NCBI RefSeq assembly: GCF_000496575.1
Contig: NZ_AYKT01000001.1
Coordinates: forward strand, 310,001-374,000
Direction: 5' to 3'
Source: Geobacillus thermodenitrificans subsp. thermodenitrificans DSM 465
GTDB lineage: Bacteria; Bacillota; Bacilli; Bacillales; Anoxybacillaceae
DNA length: 64,000 nt
Shown: one piece after another, positions 44,301-53,031 of the stretch
Layout of the letters: the number at the start of each line of letters is the position of its first letter
Position numbering within the stretch: the first letter of the stretch is position 1
Program-made: the position numbers and the translations under genes
Notes under the pieces: generated by a model
Databases searched by the model: none
What the model saw: the letters and a program-made list of their open reading frames with translations, nothing else
What the model was told of the DNA's origin: nothing

Positions 44301-45260
44301 GTGAACGTATATGATGTATTGCAAACGATTATCCCAACAGCCATTTTCTTTGCTGCTCCCCTTATTTTCACCGCGCTTGGTGGCGTGTTTAGCGAACGAT
44401 CCGGCGTTGTCAACATCGGTCTTGAAGGGTTAATGGTCATCGGTGCATTTACCGGTATTGTCTTTAATCTAACGTTTGCCGACCAGTTTGGTTCGCTGAC
44501 GCCGTGGCTCGCCTTAGTGGCAGCCATCGTAGTTGGCGCGCTGTTTTCTTTGCTCCATGCAGTCGCCTCGGTAACGTTCCGCGCCGACCAAGTCGTCAGC
44601 GGGGTGGCAATCAACTTTTTAGCCCTCGGCTTGTCGCTGTTTTTAGTGAAGAAGATGTACGGCAAAGGGCAAACTGATCAAATTCAAGTCGGATTTGACA
44701 AAATTGATGTGCCGGTATTAAGTGATATTCCGGTCATTGGCCCGCTGTTGTTTTCTAATGCGTATGTGACTTCGTATATAGCAATTATTTTGGCGTTTGT
44801 TTCTTGGTATATCATTTATAAAACCCCATTCGGCCTCCGGTTGCGCGCCGTTGGTGAGCATCCGATGGCAGCTGATACGATGGGGATTCACGTCGCTCAA
44901 ATGCGTTATATCGCTGTCATGATCAGCGGGGCGCTCGGCGGCTTAGGCGGTGCAGTGTATGCGACAATCATTTCCCGCGACTTCAGCCATGCAACGATTT
45001 CCGGGCATGGATTTATGGCGCTCGCGGCAATGATTTTTGGCAAATGGCATCCGATCGGCGCGATGGGGGCGGCGCTGTTTTTCGGACTGGCGCAAAGTTT
45101 AAGCATCGTTGGACAAACCATTCCATTTTTGAAAAACGTACCGACTGTCTACTTGCTCATTGCCCCTTATGTGCTCACGATTTTAGCGCTTGCTGGCTTT
45201 ATCGGCCGTGCGGAAGCGCCGAAAGCAGCCGGCACGCCATATGTGAAAGGAAAACGGTAA
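44301..45260 (+). CDS. nupQ: Nucleoside ABC transporter permease NupQ
   Basis: The 319-residue second permease has the same family features: VVNIGLEGLMVIGAFTG near residue 36, RAVGEHPMAADTMGI for the coupling loop and GALGGLGGAVYAT. It starts with GTG directly after the nupP stop, behind GGGGGCGGAG. A terminator follows and closes the transporter unit. Confidence 0.92.
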   Translation: MNVYDVLQTIIPTAIFFAAPLIFTALGGVFSERSGVVNIGLEGLMVIGAFTGIVFNLTFADQFGSLTPWLALVAAIVVGALFSLLHAVASVTFRADQVVSGVAINFLALGLSLFLVKKMYGKGQTDQIQVGFDKIDVPVLSDIPVIGPLLFSNAYVTSYIAIILAFVSWYIIYKTPFGLRLRAVGEHPMAADTMGIHVAQMRYIAVMISGALGGLGGAVYATIISRDFSHATISGHGFMALAAMIFGKWHPIGAMGAALFFGLAQSLSIVGQTIPFLKNVPTVYLLIAPYVLTILALAGFIGRAEAPKAAGTPYVKGKR

Positions 45261-45261
45261 G

Positions 45262-45300
45262 AAAACGGGCTGTCCGAACAAAAACGGGCAGCCGTTTTTT
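45262..45300 (+). terminator. Intrinsic terminator after nupQ
   Basis: AAAACGGGCTGTCCG pairs with CGGGCAGCCGTTTT (one mismatch), followed by TT. Confidence 0.85.
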
Positions 45301-45332
45301 ATTGCTTCATCAGATAGGGAAGGTGGATTTAT

Positions 45333-45362
45333 TTGCATTTTCCGCTAGGCAACAGGTATATT
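45333..45362 (+). promoter_or_regulatory. Putative sigma-A promoter of ymfF
   Basis: TTGCAT (45333-45338) and TATATT (45357-45362) are 18 bases apart, about 60 bases before ymfF. Confidence 0.45.
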
Positions 45363-45424
45363 GTTGATAAGACATCTCACAATAAAGATATCGCCCACTT
45401 TACGAAGGAAAAGGAGGAGTTTGA

Positions 45425-46723
45425 TTGGTCGATGAAAAAATAACAACGGTTGGGCCGGTTCGTGTCCATACGATTTCGACTAATAAGTATAAAACGAATA
45501 CACTTGTTTGGAAAATGAAAGCGCCGCTTGCCAAAGAAACGGTAACGCTGCGTGCGCTGCTTCCGTACGTTTTGCAAAGCGGCACGGCCGATTATCCGAG
45601 CGTCAAGGCGTTGCGCACCTACCTAGATGAGCTGTACGGAGCGACGTTGAACGTCGATTTAACAAAAAAAGGCGAAGACCATATCATGACGATCCGCATT
45701 GATGTTGCGAATGAACGGTTTTTGCCAGAGCAAACGCCGCTCCTGGAGAAAGCGCTTCAATTGCTCGCCGATCTCTTGTTCCGCCCAGCGCTTGAAGGCG
45801 GCCGGTTTGTTGAGGATATCGTCGCTCGGGAAAAACAGGCGCTAAGCCAGCGTATTCAAGCGGTATATGATGATAAAATGCGCTATGCAAACATGCGCCT
45901 CGTGCAAGAAATGTGCAAAGGTGAGCCGTACGCCCTCTCACCAAACGGCGAGCTCGAGGACATTGACGCCATCACAGCGGAACGGCTGTATCGCTATTAC
46001 GAGCAGTCGTTGGCTGAAGATGAGCTTGATTTGTATGTCATCGGCGACGTAGACGAAGAAGCAGTGCTCGCTGCTGTCAAGCGTCGCTTCTCTTTGCCGG
46101 ACCGTCCGCAGCCGTCGCGTGCGCCGCTCGCTTCGGCAAAAGCGCGAGGAGAAATAAACGAAGTCATCGAGCGGCAAGACGTGAAGCAAGGAAAATTAAA
46201 CATCGGCTACCGGACGAATGTGACGTACGAAGATGACGATTATTACGCCTTGCAGCTGTTTAACGGCATTTTCGGCGGCTTTTCTCATTCAAAGCTGTTT
46301 ATCAACGTTCGCGAGAAGGCGAGCCTCGCCTACTATGCTGCATCCCGACTTGAAAGCCATAAGGGGCTTTTGCTGGTCATGTCCGGTATTGAGCCGGCCA
46401 ATTATGAAAAGGCGCGCCGCATTATTGATGAACAAATGCAGGCGATGAAAAACGGCGATTTTACGGATGAAGAAATGGAACAAACGAAAGCGGTCATCCG
46501 CAATCAGCTGCTTGAGACGCTTGATACGCCGCGCGGGCTTGTCGAGGTGCTGTACCATAACGTCGTCTCAACGCGGAAACGCCCGTTAAACGAATGGCTT
46601 GCCGGCACGGATGGTGTGACGCGCGAGGATGTCGTGCGCGTCGCCGAAAAGGTGGCGCTCGATACGGTGTACTTTTTGACCGGAATGGAGGGGGCGACGG
46701 AAAATGGAAAAGCGGGTGTATGA
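45425..46723 (+). CDS. ymfF: M16 family protein without zinc site (YmfF)
   Basis: The 432-residue protein is an M16-family relative that lacks the HxxEH zinc motif, so it is probably the non-catalytic partner of the next gene. Conserved stretches include KYKTNTLVWKMKAPL, LDELYGATLNVDL, RIQAVYDDKMRYANMRLVQE and the second-half INVREKASLAYYAASRLE. The start is TTG 45425 after AAGGAGGAG. It overlaps ymfH by 20 bases, which points to coupled translation. Confidence 0.88.
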   Translation: MVDEKITTVGPVRVHTISTNKYKTNTLVWKMKAPLAKETVTLRALLPYVLQSGTADYPSVKALRTYLDELYGATLNVDLTKKGEDHIMTIRIDVANERFLPEQTPLLEKALQLLADLLFRPALEGGRFVEDIVAREKQALSQRIQAVYDDKMRYANMRLVQEMCKGEPYALSPNGELEDIDAITAERLYRYYEQSLAEDELDLYVIGDVDEEAVLAAVKRRFSLPDRPQPSRAPLASAKARGEINEVIERQDVKQGKLNIGYRTNVTYEDDDYYALQLFNGIFGGFSHSKLFINVREKASLAYYAASRLESHKGLLLVMSGIEPANYEKARRIIDEQMQAMKNGDFTDEEMEQTKAVIRNQLLETLDTPRGLVEVLYHNVVSTRKRPLNEWLAGTDGVTREDVVRVAEKVALDTVYFLTGMEGATENGKAGV

Positions 46724-47993
46724 AACGCTGCAAGAAACGTTGTTTTATGAAAAAATGGACAACGGTCTTGATGTCTACATTTTACCGAAAAAAGGGTTTC
46801 ACAAAACGTATGCGACGTTTACGACGAACTACGGTTCTGTCGACAACCAGTTCGTCCCGCTCGGAAAAACGGAAATGAAACGCGTCCCGGACGGCATCGC
46901 TCATTTTTTGGAGCATAAGCTGTTTGAAAAAGAGGACGGCGACGTGTTTCAGCAGTTTAGCAAACAAGGCGCTTCGGCGAACGCTTTTACGACGTTCACC
47001 CGTACTGCCTACTTGTTCTCAAGCACCGACAACGTGGAGAAAAACTTGGAGACGTTAATGGATTTTGTACAAACGCCGTATTTTTCCGACAAGACCGTCG
47101 AAAAAGAAAAAGGCATCATCGGCCAGGAAATCCGCATGTACGATGACAACCCGGACTGGCGCGTTTACTTCGGTGCCATCGAAAGCATGTACCATCACCA
47201 TCCGGTCAAAATCGACATCGCCGGCACAATCGAATCGATTGCTGAGATTACAAAAGAGTTGCTGTATGAATGTTACGAAACATTTTATCACCCGAGCAAC
47301 ATGCTGTTGTTTGTTGTCGGTCCGGTCGATGAGCAACAAATTATGCAGCAAATCCGAGACAATCAGGCGAAAAAGTCATTCCCGCAAGCGCCTGAGGTGA
47401 AACGGTTCACGTACGAAGAGCCAAGCGGTGTGGCGGAAAAGAAAAAAGTCATTCCGATGCATGTGCAGACGAATAAATGTTTTGTCGGTATTAAAGCGCC
47501 GTCCGTGCCGAATATCGGCGAACAGAAACTCCGCCATGAGCTCGCGTTTCACGTGCTGCTTGACTACTTGTTCGGCAAAAGCTCGCCGCATTACGAACGG
47601 TTGTATCGCGAAGGATTGATTGACGATACGTTTATGTACGACTATACGGAAGAGCGCGAATTTGGCTTTGCCCTTGTCGGCGGCGACACGAGAGATGCGG
47701 AGCGGCTGGCGGCAGAGGTGCAGAAGGTGCTGCAGTCGTTTTCAGCTGACGCGGTACAAAAAGACGAGATCGAACGAGTGAAAAAGAAAAAAATGGGTGC
47801 CTTTTTGCGCGCGCTCAACTCGCCGGAATACATCGCCAACCAGTTTACACGCTATGCTTTTTATGGCGCTAGCTTGTTTGATATTTTGCCGGCGCTCTCG
47901 TCGCTTACGCTTGATGATATTGCCGCTGTCGCCGACTCGTGTTTCCGCGACTCGCAAATCGCTGTTTGTGAAGTTGTGCCAAAAGGGCAATGA
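46704..47993 (+). CDS. ymfH: M16 family zinc protease YmfH
   Basis: The 429-residue protein keeps the inverted zinc motif HFLEH (His67, Glu70, His71) and the distal Glu in GQEIRMYDDNPDW, so it should be the active subunit. The second half has the typical R/Y pair region (YERLYREGLIDDTFMYDY). Pairing with YmfF resembles the alpha/beta organisation of processing-peptidase-like heterodimers. Its physiological substrate is not known to me. GGAGGGGG precedes ATG 46704. Confidence 0.9.
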   Translation: MEKRVYETLQETLFYEKMDNGLDVYILPKKGFHKTYATFTTNYGSVDNQFVPLGKTEMKRVPDGIAHFLEHKLFEKEDGDVFQQFSKQGASANAFTTFTRTAYLFSSTDNVEKNLETLMDFVQTPYFSDKTVEKEKGIIGQEIRMYDDNPDWRVYFGAIESMYHHHPVKIDIAGTIESIAEITKELLYECYETFYHPSNMLLFVVGPVDEQQIMQQIRDNQAKKSFPQAPEVKRFTYEEPSGVAEKKKVIPMHVQTNKCFVGIKAPSVPNIGEQKLRHELAFHVLLDYLFGKSSPHYERLYREGLIDDTFMYDYTEEREFGFALVGGDTRDAERLAAEVQKVLQSFSADAVQKDEIERVKKKKMGAFLRALNSPEYIANQFTRYAFYGASLFDILPALSSLTLDDIAAVADSCFRDSQIAVCEVVPKGQ

Positions 47994-47994
47994 T

Positions 47995-48023
47995 GGCATC
48001 CTTCATGAGAAGGATGCTTTTTT
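47995..48023 (+). terminator. Intrinsic terminator after ymfH
   Basis: GCATCCTTC (47996-48004) and GAAGGATGC (48009-48017) pair around ATGA, followed by a T-run. Confidence 0.9.
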
Positions 48024-48050
48024 ACGGCAAAAGGAAGGGGAGAATGTTTG

Positions 48051-48767
48051 ATGAACTACGCGTTAATCACCGGCGCTTCAGGCGGCATCGGGCAAAGCAT
48101 TGCCCGCGAGCTTGCTAAAGCCGGCTACGGGCTGCTGCTTCATTACTATCGGCGGCGGGCACCGGTCGAAGCGTTACAAGAAGAGCTTCCTGATACACAC
48201 ATCGTCCCGCTCGAAGCCGACTTGTCCGCGCCCGGTGGAGTCGAGGCGCTCCTTTCGCAAATCGACCGCCCGGTAGACGCCATCATTTATAACAGCGGGG
48301 CGAGCTATTACGGATTGTTGACCGATATGAACGATGAATTGATCGAGCGGATGGTGCGCCTTCATGTGACAAGTCCGGCGCAGCTCGTGAAAAAACTGCT
48401 TCCACCGATGATTTCGAAAAAACGTGGCCATATTGTGTTGATTTCATCGATTTGGGGGCTTTGCGGCGCATCGTGTGAAGTGGTTTATTCGATGGTAAAA
48501 GGCGGGCAAAATGCATTTGCCAAAGCGCTCGCCAAAGAGCTCGCCCCGAGCGGCATCCGCGTCAACGCTGTCGCGCCTGGAGCGATTGCTACCGATATGT
48601 TGCGAGCATTCAGCGCCGAGGAGCTCGAAGCGCTGGCTGACGAAATCCCAGTCGGCCGGCTCGGCACTCCTGAAGAAGTAGCAAAAACAGTGGCGTTTCT
48701 TTTATCGGACGCCGCTTCGTACATTACTGGCCAAGTCATTTCTGTCAACGGCGGTTGGCATTGCTAA
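48051..48767 (+). CDS. ymfI: Short-chain dehydrogenase/reductase YmfI
   Basis: The 238-residue protein is a classical SDR with the cofactor loop ITGASGGIGQ (about 7-16), NSGA in place of NNAG, the catalytic Ser in ISSIWG and YSMVK (Tyr-x3-Lys). The tail VNGGWHC is FabG-like. Substrate is unknown; a 3-oxoacyl-ACP reductase type role is only a possibility. ATG 48051 is eight bases after GGAAGGGGAG; a TTG one codon earlier is less likely. Confidence 0.88.
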   Translation: MNYALITGASGGIGQSIARELAKAGYGLLLHYYRRRAPVEALQEELPDTHIVPLEADLSAPGGVEALLSQIDRPVDAIIYNSGASYYGLLTDMNDELIERMVRLHVTSPAQLVKKLLPPMISKKRGHIVLISSIWGLCGASCEVVYSMVKGGQNAFAKALAKELAPSGIRVNAVAPGAIATDMLRAFSAEELEALADEIPVGRLGTPEEVAKTVAFLLSDAASYITGQVISVNGGWHC

Positions 48768-48830
48768 ACGTATATTTTCTGCGCGGGCAGGCAAACTATC
48801 CTTGAAACGTTCATCAAGGAGGGAATGCAC

Positions 48831-49079
48831 ATGTCGGTATTGGATAACTTTGAACAATGGAAACACTTTTTGGCTGATCGGCTCGAACAAGCGCAACAAC
48901 AAGGATTGAGCGAGCAAGTGATCTCGGACGTCGCCTATCAAATCGGGGACTATTTAGCGAAAAACGTCGATCCGAAAAACCCGGAAGAGCGGGTGCTGTC
49001 CGATCTTTGGAAAGTGGCTGATGAAAAAGAACAGCACGTCCTTGCCAACATGATGGTAAAGCTTGTCCAACAAAAATAA
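48831..49079 (+). CDS. ymfJ: DUF3243 family protein YmfJ
   Basis: The 82-residue acidic protein matches the DUF3243 family found at this place in Bacilli. Visible features are LDNFEQWKHFLADRLEQA, DVAYQIGDYLAKNVDPKNPE and a C-terminal helix ending in LVQQK. It is predicted all-helical, cytoplasmic, with no known function. AAGGAGGG is seven bases before ATG 48831, so this start is preferred over ATG 48825. Confidence 0.85.
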   Translation: MSVLDNFEQWKHFLADRLEQAQQQGLSEQVISDVAYQIGDYLAKNVDPKNPEERVLSDLWKVADEKEQHVLANMMVKLVQQK

Positions 49080-49087
49080 CAATCGAT

Positions 49088-49112
49088 AGAGAGGGGAATC
49101 CCTCTCTTTTTT
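49088..49112 (+). terminator. Intrinsic terminator after ymfJ
   Basis: AGAGAGGG (49088-49095) pairs with CCCTCTCT (49100-49107) around GAAT, followed by T's. Confidence 0.9.
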
Positions 49113-49207
49113 CTTCTCCCCTTTTCGGTTGCTTTTCCGCTCATGATTATAGTAGTATGAATTTAGCATAAGGCGTTCGTGCGGACAACGATAAGGGAGG
49201 AGACGGG

Positions 49208-49999
49208 ATGGGCAAGCAGGAATGGTATTTGGAGTATGAAATTCATGTCAACCGCCCAGGGTTGTTAGGCGACGTCGCATCGCTGCTTGGGATGTTGTCA
49301 ATCAATATCGTGACAATCAACGGCGTTCGGGATTCGCGCCGCGGCATGCTGCTTCTTTGCGACAACAATGAGCAAATTGAGCGGCTGGCGACGATTTTGC
49401 GGACGATGGACAACATTACGGTAACGAAGTTGCGCCAGCCGAAGCTGCTTGACCGTCTAGCCGTCCGCCATGGCCGCTACATCCGGCGCGATGCCGACGA
49501 TAAAAAAACGTTTCGTTTTGTCCGCGACGAACTCGGGCTGCTTGTCGATTTTATGGCAGAAATTTTTAAAGAAAAAGGGCACAAGCTTGTCGGCATTCGT
49601 GGAATGCCGCGCGTCGGTAAGACGGAGTCGATCGTTGCTGCCAGCGTTTGCGCCAATAAGCGGTGGCTGTTTGTATCATCGACATTGATTAAGCAGACCA
49701 TCCGCACCCAGTTGATGGAAGACGAATATAGCGAAGATAACATTTTTATCATTGATGGGATCGTCTCGACACGCCGAGCAAATGAGCAGCACTGGCAACT
49801 CATTCGTGAACTGATGCGCCTTGAGTCGACGAAAGTCGTGGAACATCCGGATATTTTTGTTCGCCATACGGAATATACGCTCGATGATTTTGATTATATT
49901 ATCGAGTTACGCCATGAGCCGGGCGAAGATATTTCCTACGAAGCGATCGAGCGCCCGTCCTTGTTGGGCGGTGACGGTTTTTCTGAATTTGGTTTTTAA
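49208..49999 (+). CDS. ymfK: YmfK family protein (DUF3388)
   Basis: The 263-residue protein starts with an ACT-like segment (about 5-75; VNRPGLLGDVASLLGMLSIN) and continues with a nucleotide-binding-like domain with a P-loop variant GMPRVGKTES (about 132-141), a Walker-B-like IFIIDGIVS and a conserved tail (SLLGGDGFSEFGF). It matches the DUF3388 family located before ymfM/rodZ. No function is established; the P-loop and ACT combination suggests a ligand-controlled NTPase. AAGGGAGGAG precedes ATG 49208. Confidence 0.85.
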   Translation: MGKQEWYLEYEIHVNRPGLLGDVASLLGMLSINIVTINGVRDSRRGMLLLCDNNEQIERLATILRTMDNITVTKLRQPKLLDRLAVRHGRYIRRDADDKKTFRFVRDELGLLVDFMAEIFKEKGHKLVGIRGMPRVGKTESIVAASVCANKRWLFVSSTLIKQTIRTQLMEDEYSEDNIFIIDGIVSTRRANEQHWQLIRELMRLESTKVVEHPDIFVRHTEYTLDDFDYIIELRHEPGEDISYEAIERPSLLGGDGFSEFGF

Positions 50000-50023
50000 T
50001 AAAAAAATGGAAGGTGTTGGGTG

Positions 50024-50923
50024 TTGACGGAATTGGGAAAACGTCTGCGGGAAGCGCGAGAGGAAAAACAAATTAGCTTGGACGAGCTGCAAGAGATGAC
50101 GAAAATCCAGAAGCGGTATTTGATCGGCATTGAGGAAGGAAATTATGCGATTATGCCGGGTAACTTTTACGTACGTGCCTTCATCAGGCAATACGCTGAG
50201 GCGGTCGGTCTTGACCCGGACGAGCTGTTTGAACAATATAAACAAGATATTCCGCAGTCTTATCAAGAGGATATTCCGCAGCCACTGTCGCGTGTGAAAA
50301 CGCGCCAGCAGCTTTCCGCCGAAGGGACGAAATGGCTCGACTGGTTGCCGAAGCTGATTGCTGCGGCATTTGTCATCGGGGTGGCTGTTCTCGTTTGGGT
50401 GTTGCTCCAACACAACACGGCGGGCGAGCCGTCGACACGAACAAGCCCGGAGACGGCGGAAGTCGAAAGCTCGAAAAACTCGCCGCTTGAGCAGGCGAAA
50501 GAAAAGCAGTCAGCAAAGGAATCGGATGAGAAGGCAAAGGATGAAAACGCAAAGGGTGAAAACGAACAATCGGTTACCGATGATGAGAAGCCGACTACCC
50601 CAACCGCTGCGTTGAACGTGACAACAAAGCAAGGCAATACAGCGACCATTGAGGTGGAAAATGCTAGTTCTTTTACTGTTGAATTGTCGTCTAAAGGGGC
50701 GTCATGGGTCGAAGTGTACAACACGAAAGGCCATTCATTTTACCGTGGCAACTTAACGAAAGGGCAAACGAAAACGTTTGACTTGTCAGCAGAAAGCGAA
50801 GTGTGGGTGAAAATCGGGCGCACGCTCGATGTCGATGTGAAAGTAAATGGCCAGCCGTTTGCCTATCCGTTTGCCCCGCAAGACGAAGTGTACCAAAAGC
50901 TGCGTTTCATCTTGAAAAAATAA
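50024..50923 (+). CDS. rodZ: Cell shape protein RodZ (YmfM)
   Basis: RodZ links MreB filaments to the elongasome in rod-shaped cells. The 299-residue protein has a cytoplasmic helix-turn-helix of the Xre type (about 1-72, LREAREEKQISLDELQEMTK), a membrane helix (about 110-130), an acidic Lys/Glu/Ser linker and an extracellular DUF4115 beta domain (FTVELSSKGASWVEVYN). I prefer TTG 50024 (MTELG); GTG 50021 is one codon upstream. It precedes pgsA, as in B. subtilis. Confidence 0.92.
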   Translation: MTELGKRLREAREEKQISLDELQEMTKIQKRYLIGIEEGNYAIMPGNFYVRAFIRQYAEAVGLDPDELFEQYKQDIPQSYQEDIPQPLSRVKTRQQLSAEGTKWLDWLPKLIAAAFVIGVAVLVWVLLQHNTAGEPSTRTSPETAEVESSKNSPLEQAKEKQSAKESDEKAKDENAKGENEQSVTDDEKPTTPTAALNVTTKQGNTATIEVENASSFTVELSSKGASWVEVYNTKGHSFYRGNLTKGQTKTFDLSAESEVWVKIGRTLDVDVKVNGQPFAYPFAPQDEVYQKLRFILKK

Positions 50924-50930
50924 TGGTAAA

Positions 50931-50966
50931 AAGCGGCTTTTTTTTCAGAAAGGAAGCCGCTTCTTT
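50931..50966 (+). terminator. Weak terminator between rodZ and pgsA
   Basis: AAGCGGCTT (50931-50939) pairs with AAGCCGCTT (50954-50962) around a T- and A-rich loop; only CTTTG follows, so read-through into pgsA is likely. Confidence 0.6.
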
Positions 50967-51003
50967 GTCCGGATAGATGTTGAATTAGCGGAGGTAATTT
51001 GTT

Positions 51004-51582
51004 GTGAACTTGCCGAATAAAATTACGGTAGCGCGCATTATGCTCATCCCATTTTTCTTGATCGTAATGCTTGTTCCGTTTGGATGGGGGAGCGTCCAAA
51101 TCGGTAGGACGGAGCTCCCGATCGCTCATCTTGTCGGCGCGCTCATTTTCATCATCGCTTCAACGACAGACTGGATTGACGGCTATTACGCCCGTAAATA
51201 CGGATTGGTGACAAATTTAGGGAAGTTTTTAGATCCGCTCGCCGATAAACTGCTTGTATCGGCAGCACTTATCGTGCTCGTCGAGCTTGGTTTGGCTCCG
51301 GCTTGGATGGTGATCGTCATCATCAGTCGCGAGTTTGCCGTTACCGGGCTGCGGTTGGTGCTCGCTGGCGAAGGGGAAGTTGTCGCGGCCAATATGCTTG
51401 GAAAAATTAAGACGTGGACACAAATTGTGGCGATTGCTGCCTTGTTGCTACATAATTTTCCGTTTTCGCTCATCCCGTTCCCGTTCGCCGATTTGGCGCT
51501 TTGGGTGGCAGTGGTGTTCACCATTTGGTCTGGCTGGGACTACTTTGCGAAAAATAAACATGCTTTTGCCCATTCGAAATAG
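51004..51582 (+). CDS. pgsA: CDP-diacylglycerol-glycerol-3-phosphate 3-phosphatidyltransferase
   Basis: PgsA makes phosphatidylglycerol phosphate, using the CDP-diacylglycerol produced by CdsA (also in this window). The 192-residue protein has about five to six membrane helices and the CDP-alcohol phosphotransferase signature DG(x2)AR(x8)G(x3)D(x3)D, read as DGYYARKYGLVTNLGKFLD and then PLADK. The GTG start at 51004 follows GGAGG. Confidence 0.95.
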   Translation: MNLPNKITVARIMLIPFFLIVMLVPFGWGSVQIGRTELPIAHLVGALIFIIASTTDWIDGYYARKYGLVTNLGKFLDPLADKLLVSAALIVLVELGLAPAWMVIVIISREFAVTGLRLVLAGEGEVVAANMLGKIKTWTQIVAIAALLLHNFPFSLIPFPFADLALWVAVVFTIWSGWDYFAKNKHAFAHSK

Positions 51583-51606
51583 CCGGCGGGAAAGGGGGAA
51601 CGTCCG

Positions 51607-52851
51607 TTGAATGCGGAAATCATTGCTGTTGGCTCCGAGCTGTTGCTCGGACAAATTGCCAATACGAACGCCCAGTTTTTGTCGCAGCAGCTCGCTGAAC
51701 TTGGGATTAACGTTTATTTCCATACAGTCGTCGGCGACAATGCAGCCCGTCTCGAACAAGCCGTCAATGTTGCCCAGACGAGGGCTGACTTGATCATTTT
51801 TACCGGTGGACTTGGACCGACAAAGGACGATTTGACGAAAGAGACGATCGCCCGTCTGCTCGGCCGCCGGCTTGTCACTGATGAGGAAGCACTACGGGCG
51901 ATTGAAGCATATTTTGTCCGCACGAACCGGCCAATGACAGAAAACAACAAAAAGCAGGCGCTCATCTTGGAAGGATCGACAGTGCTGAAAAACGAGCACG
52001 GCATGGCGCCAGGGATGGCGCTTTCGGTCAATGGCATTACATATATGCTGCTGCCTGGGCCGCCGAAAGAAATGCGTCCGATGTTTACAAAATACGGAAC
52101 CGCCTTTTTGCGTGGGGCGTTTTCGCTTGCGGAGCGAATCGAATCGCGCGTGCTTCGTTTTTTTGGCATCGGCGAATCGGCGCTTGAGACAGCGGTTGCT
52201 GATTTGATTGACGCCCAGTCCAATCCGACGATCGCCCCGCTGGCTGGCGACGGCGAAGTGACGCTTCGTCTGACGGCAAAACATCGGGATCAGGCGGAGG
52301 CGAAGCGGCTGCTTGATGAAACGGAAGCGGCCATTTTGGCGCGCGTCGGCCGCTATTGTTACGGATATAACAACGAAACGCTGTTTACGAAAACGATCGA
52401 ACGGTTAAAAGAAAGAGGGTGGACGATCGCTGCGGCTGAGAGCCTGACCGGCGGGCTGTTTCTCGAACAGCTGACAGCCATCCCGGGCGCATCGGCAGTG
52501 GTGCAAGGCGGCGTCGTCTGCTACACAAACGACGTGAAAGAAAGGATGCTTGGCGTGCCGCGGGCGCTGTTAGAGACGGACGGGGCGGTCAGCGAATCGT
52601 GCGCTCGCTTGCTTGCCGAAAACGTCCGGACGATGTGCAGCGCTGATGTTGGCATCAGCTTTACCGGCGTTGCTGGTCCTGATCCGCTTGAAGACCATCC
52701 ACCCGGCACCGTTTATGTTGGCGTCGCTGTCCGCGGGCGCGACACAACTGTCCACCGCCTCACTTTATCCGGCACGCGCGATAACATTCGTGTCCGCACC
52801 GCCAAATACGGTTGTTTCTTTTTGCTCCAGATGCTTGCGGCCAGCGATTGA
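51607..52851 (+). CDS. cinA: Competence/damage-inducible protein CinA
   Basis: CinA has an N-terminal MoCF-type/ADP-ribose pyrophosphatase domain (about 1-170, [20 protein letters not shown] and [13 protein letters not shown]) and a C-terminal NMN amidohydrolase-type domain (about 250-410, [40 protein letters not shown]). It recycles pyridine nucleotides and is co-induced with RecA during competence in some species. The TTG start at 51607 follows AAAGGGGGA. 180 bases separate it from recA, with a recA promoter in between. Confidence 0.94.
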   Translation: MNAEIIAVGSELLLGQIANTNAQFLSQQLAELGINVYFHTVVGDNAARLEQAVNVAQTRADLIIFTGGLGPTKDDLTKETIARLLGRRLVTDEEALRAIEAYFVRTNRPMTENNKKQALILEGSTVLKNEHGMAPGMALSVNGITYMLLPGPPKEMRPMFTKYGTAFLRGAFSLAERIESRVLRFFGIGESALETAVADLIDAQSNPTIAPLAGDGEVTLRLTAKHRDQAEAKRLLDETEAAILARVGRYCYGYNNETLFTKTIERLKERGWTIAAAESLTGGLFLEQLTAIPGASAVVQGGVVCYTNDVKERMLGVPRALLETDGAVSESCARLLAENVRTMCSADVGISFTGVAGPDPLEDHPPGTVYVGVAVRGRDTTVHRLTLSGTRDNIRVRTAKYGCFFLLQMLAASD

Positions 52852-52945
52852 CCGGCCGCTTCCTTCCTTAAACATATTCCACCGCACATTGCTCTCTTCC
52901 ACTGCATCAGTATGGTGATTGTTGCTAGTTTCCCCATTGAAAAAA

Positions 52946-52959
52946 CGAATAAATGTTCG
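52946..52959 (+). promoter_or_regulatory. LexA (SOS) box at recA
   Basis: CGAAT AAAT GTTCG differs from the Bacillus LexA/DinR consensus CGAAC-N4-GTTCG at one base. It ends nine bases before the -35 of the recA promoter, a place suited to repression. Confidence 0.7.
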
Positions 52960-52968
52960 ACTTTTTGC

Positions 52969-52997
52969 TTGGCAATGGTCGCAAAACGCGGTATAGT
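52969..52997 (+). promoter_or_regulatory. Sigma-A promoter of recA
   Basis: TTGGCA (52969-52974) and TATAGT (52992-52997) are exactly 17 bases apart, 35 bases before the recA start. Confidence 0.7.
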
Positions 52998-53031
52998 ATA
53001 AGTAGCTCGAGAATTAAGGAGGAGTAGGTTA

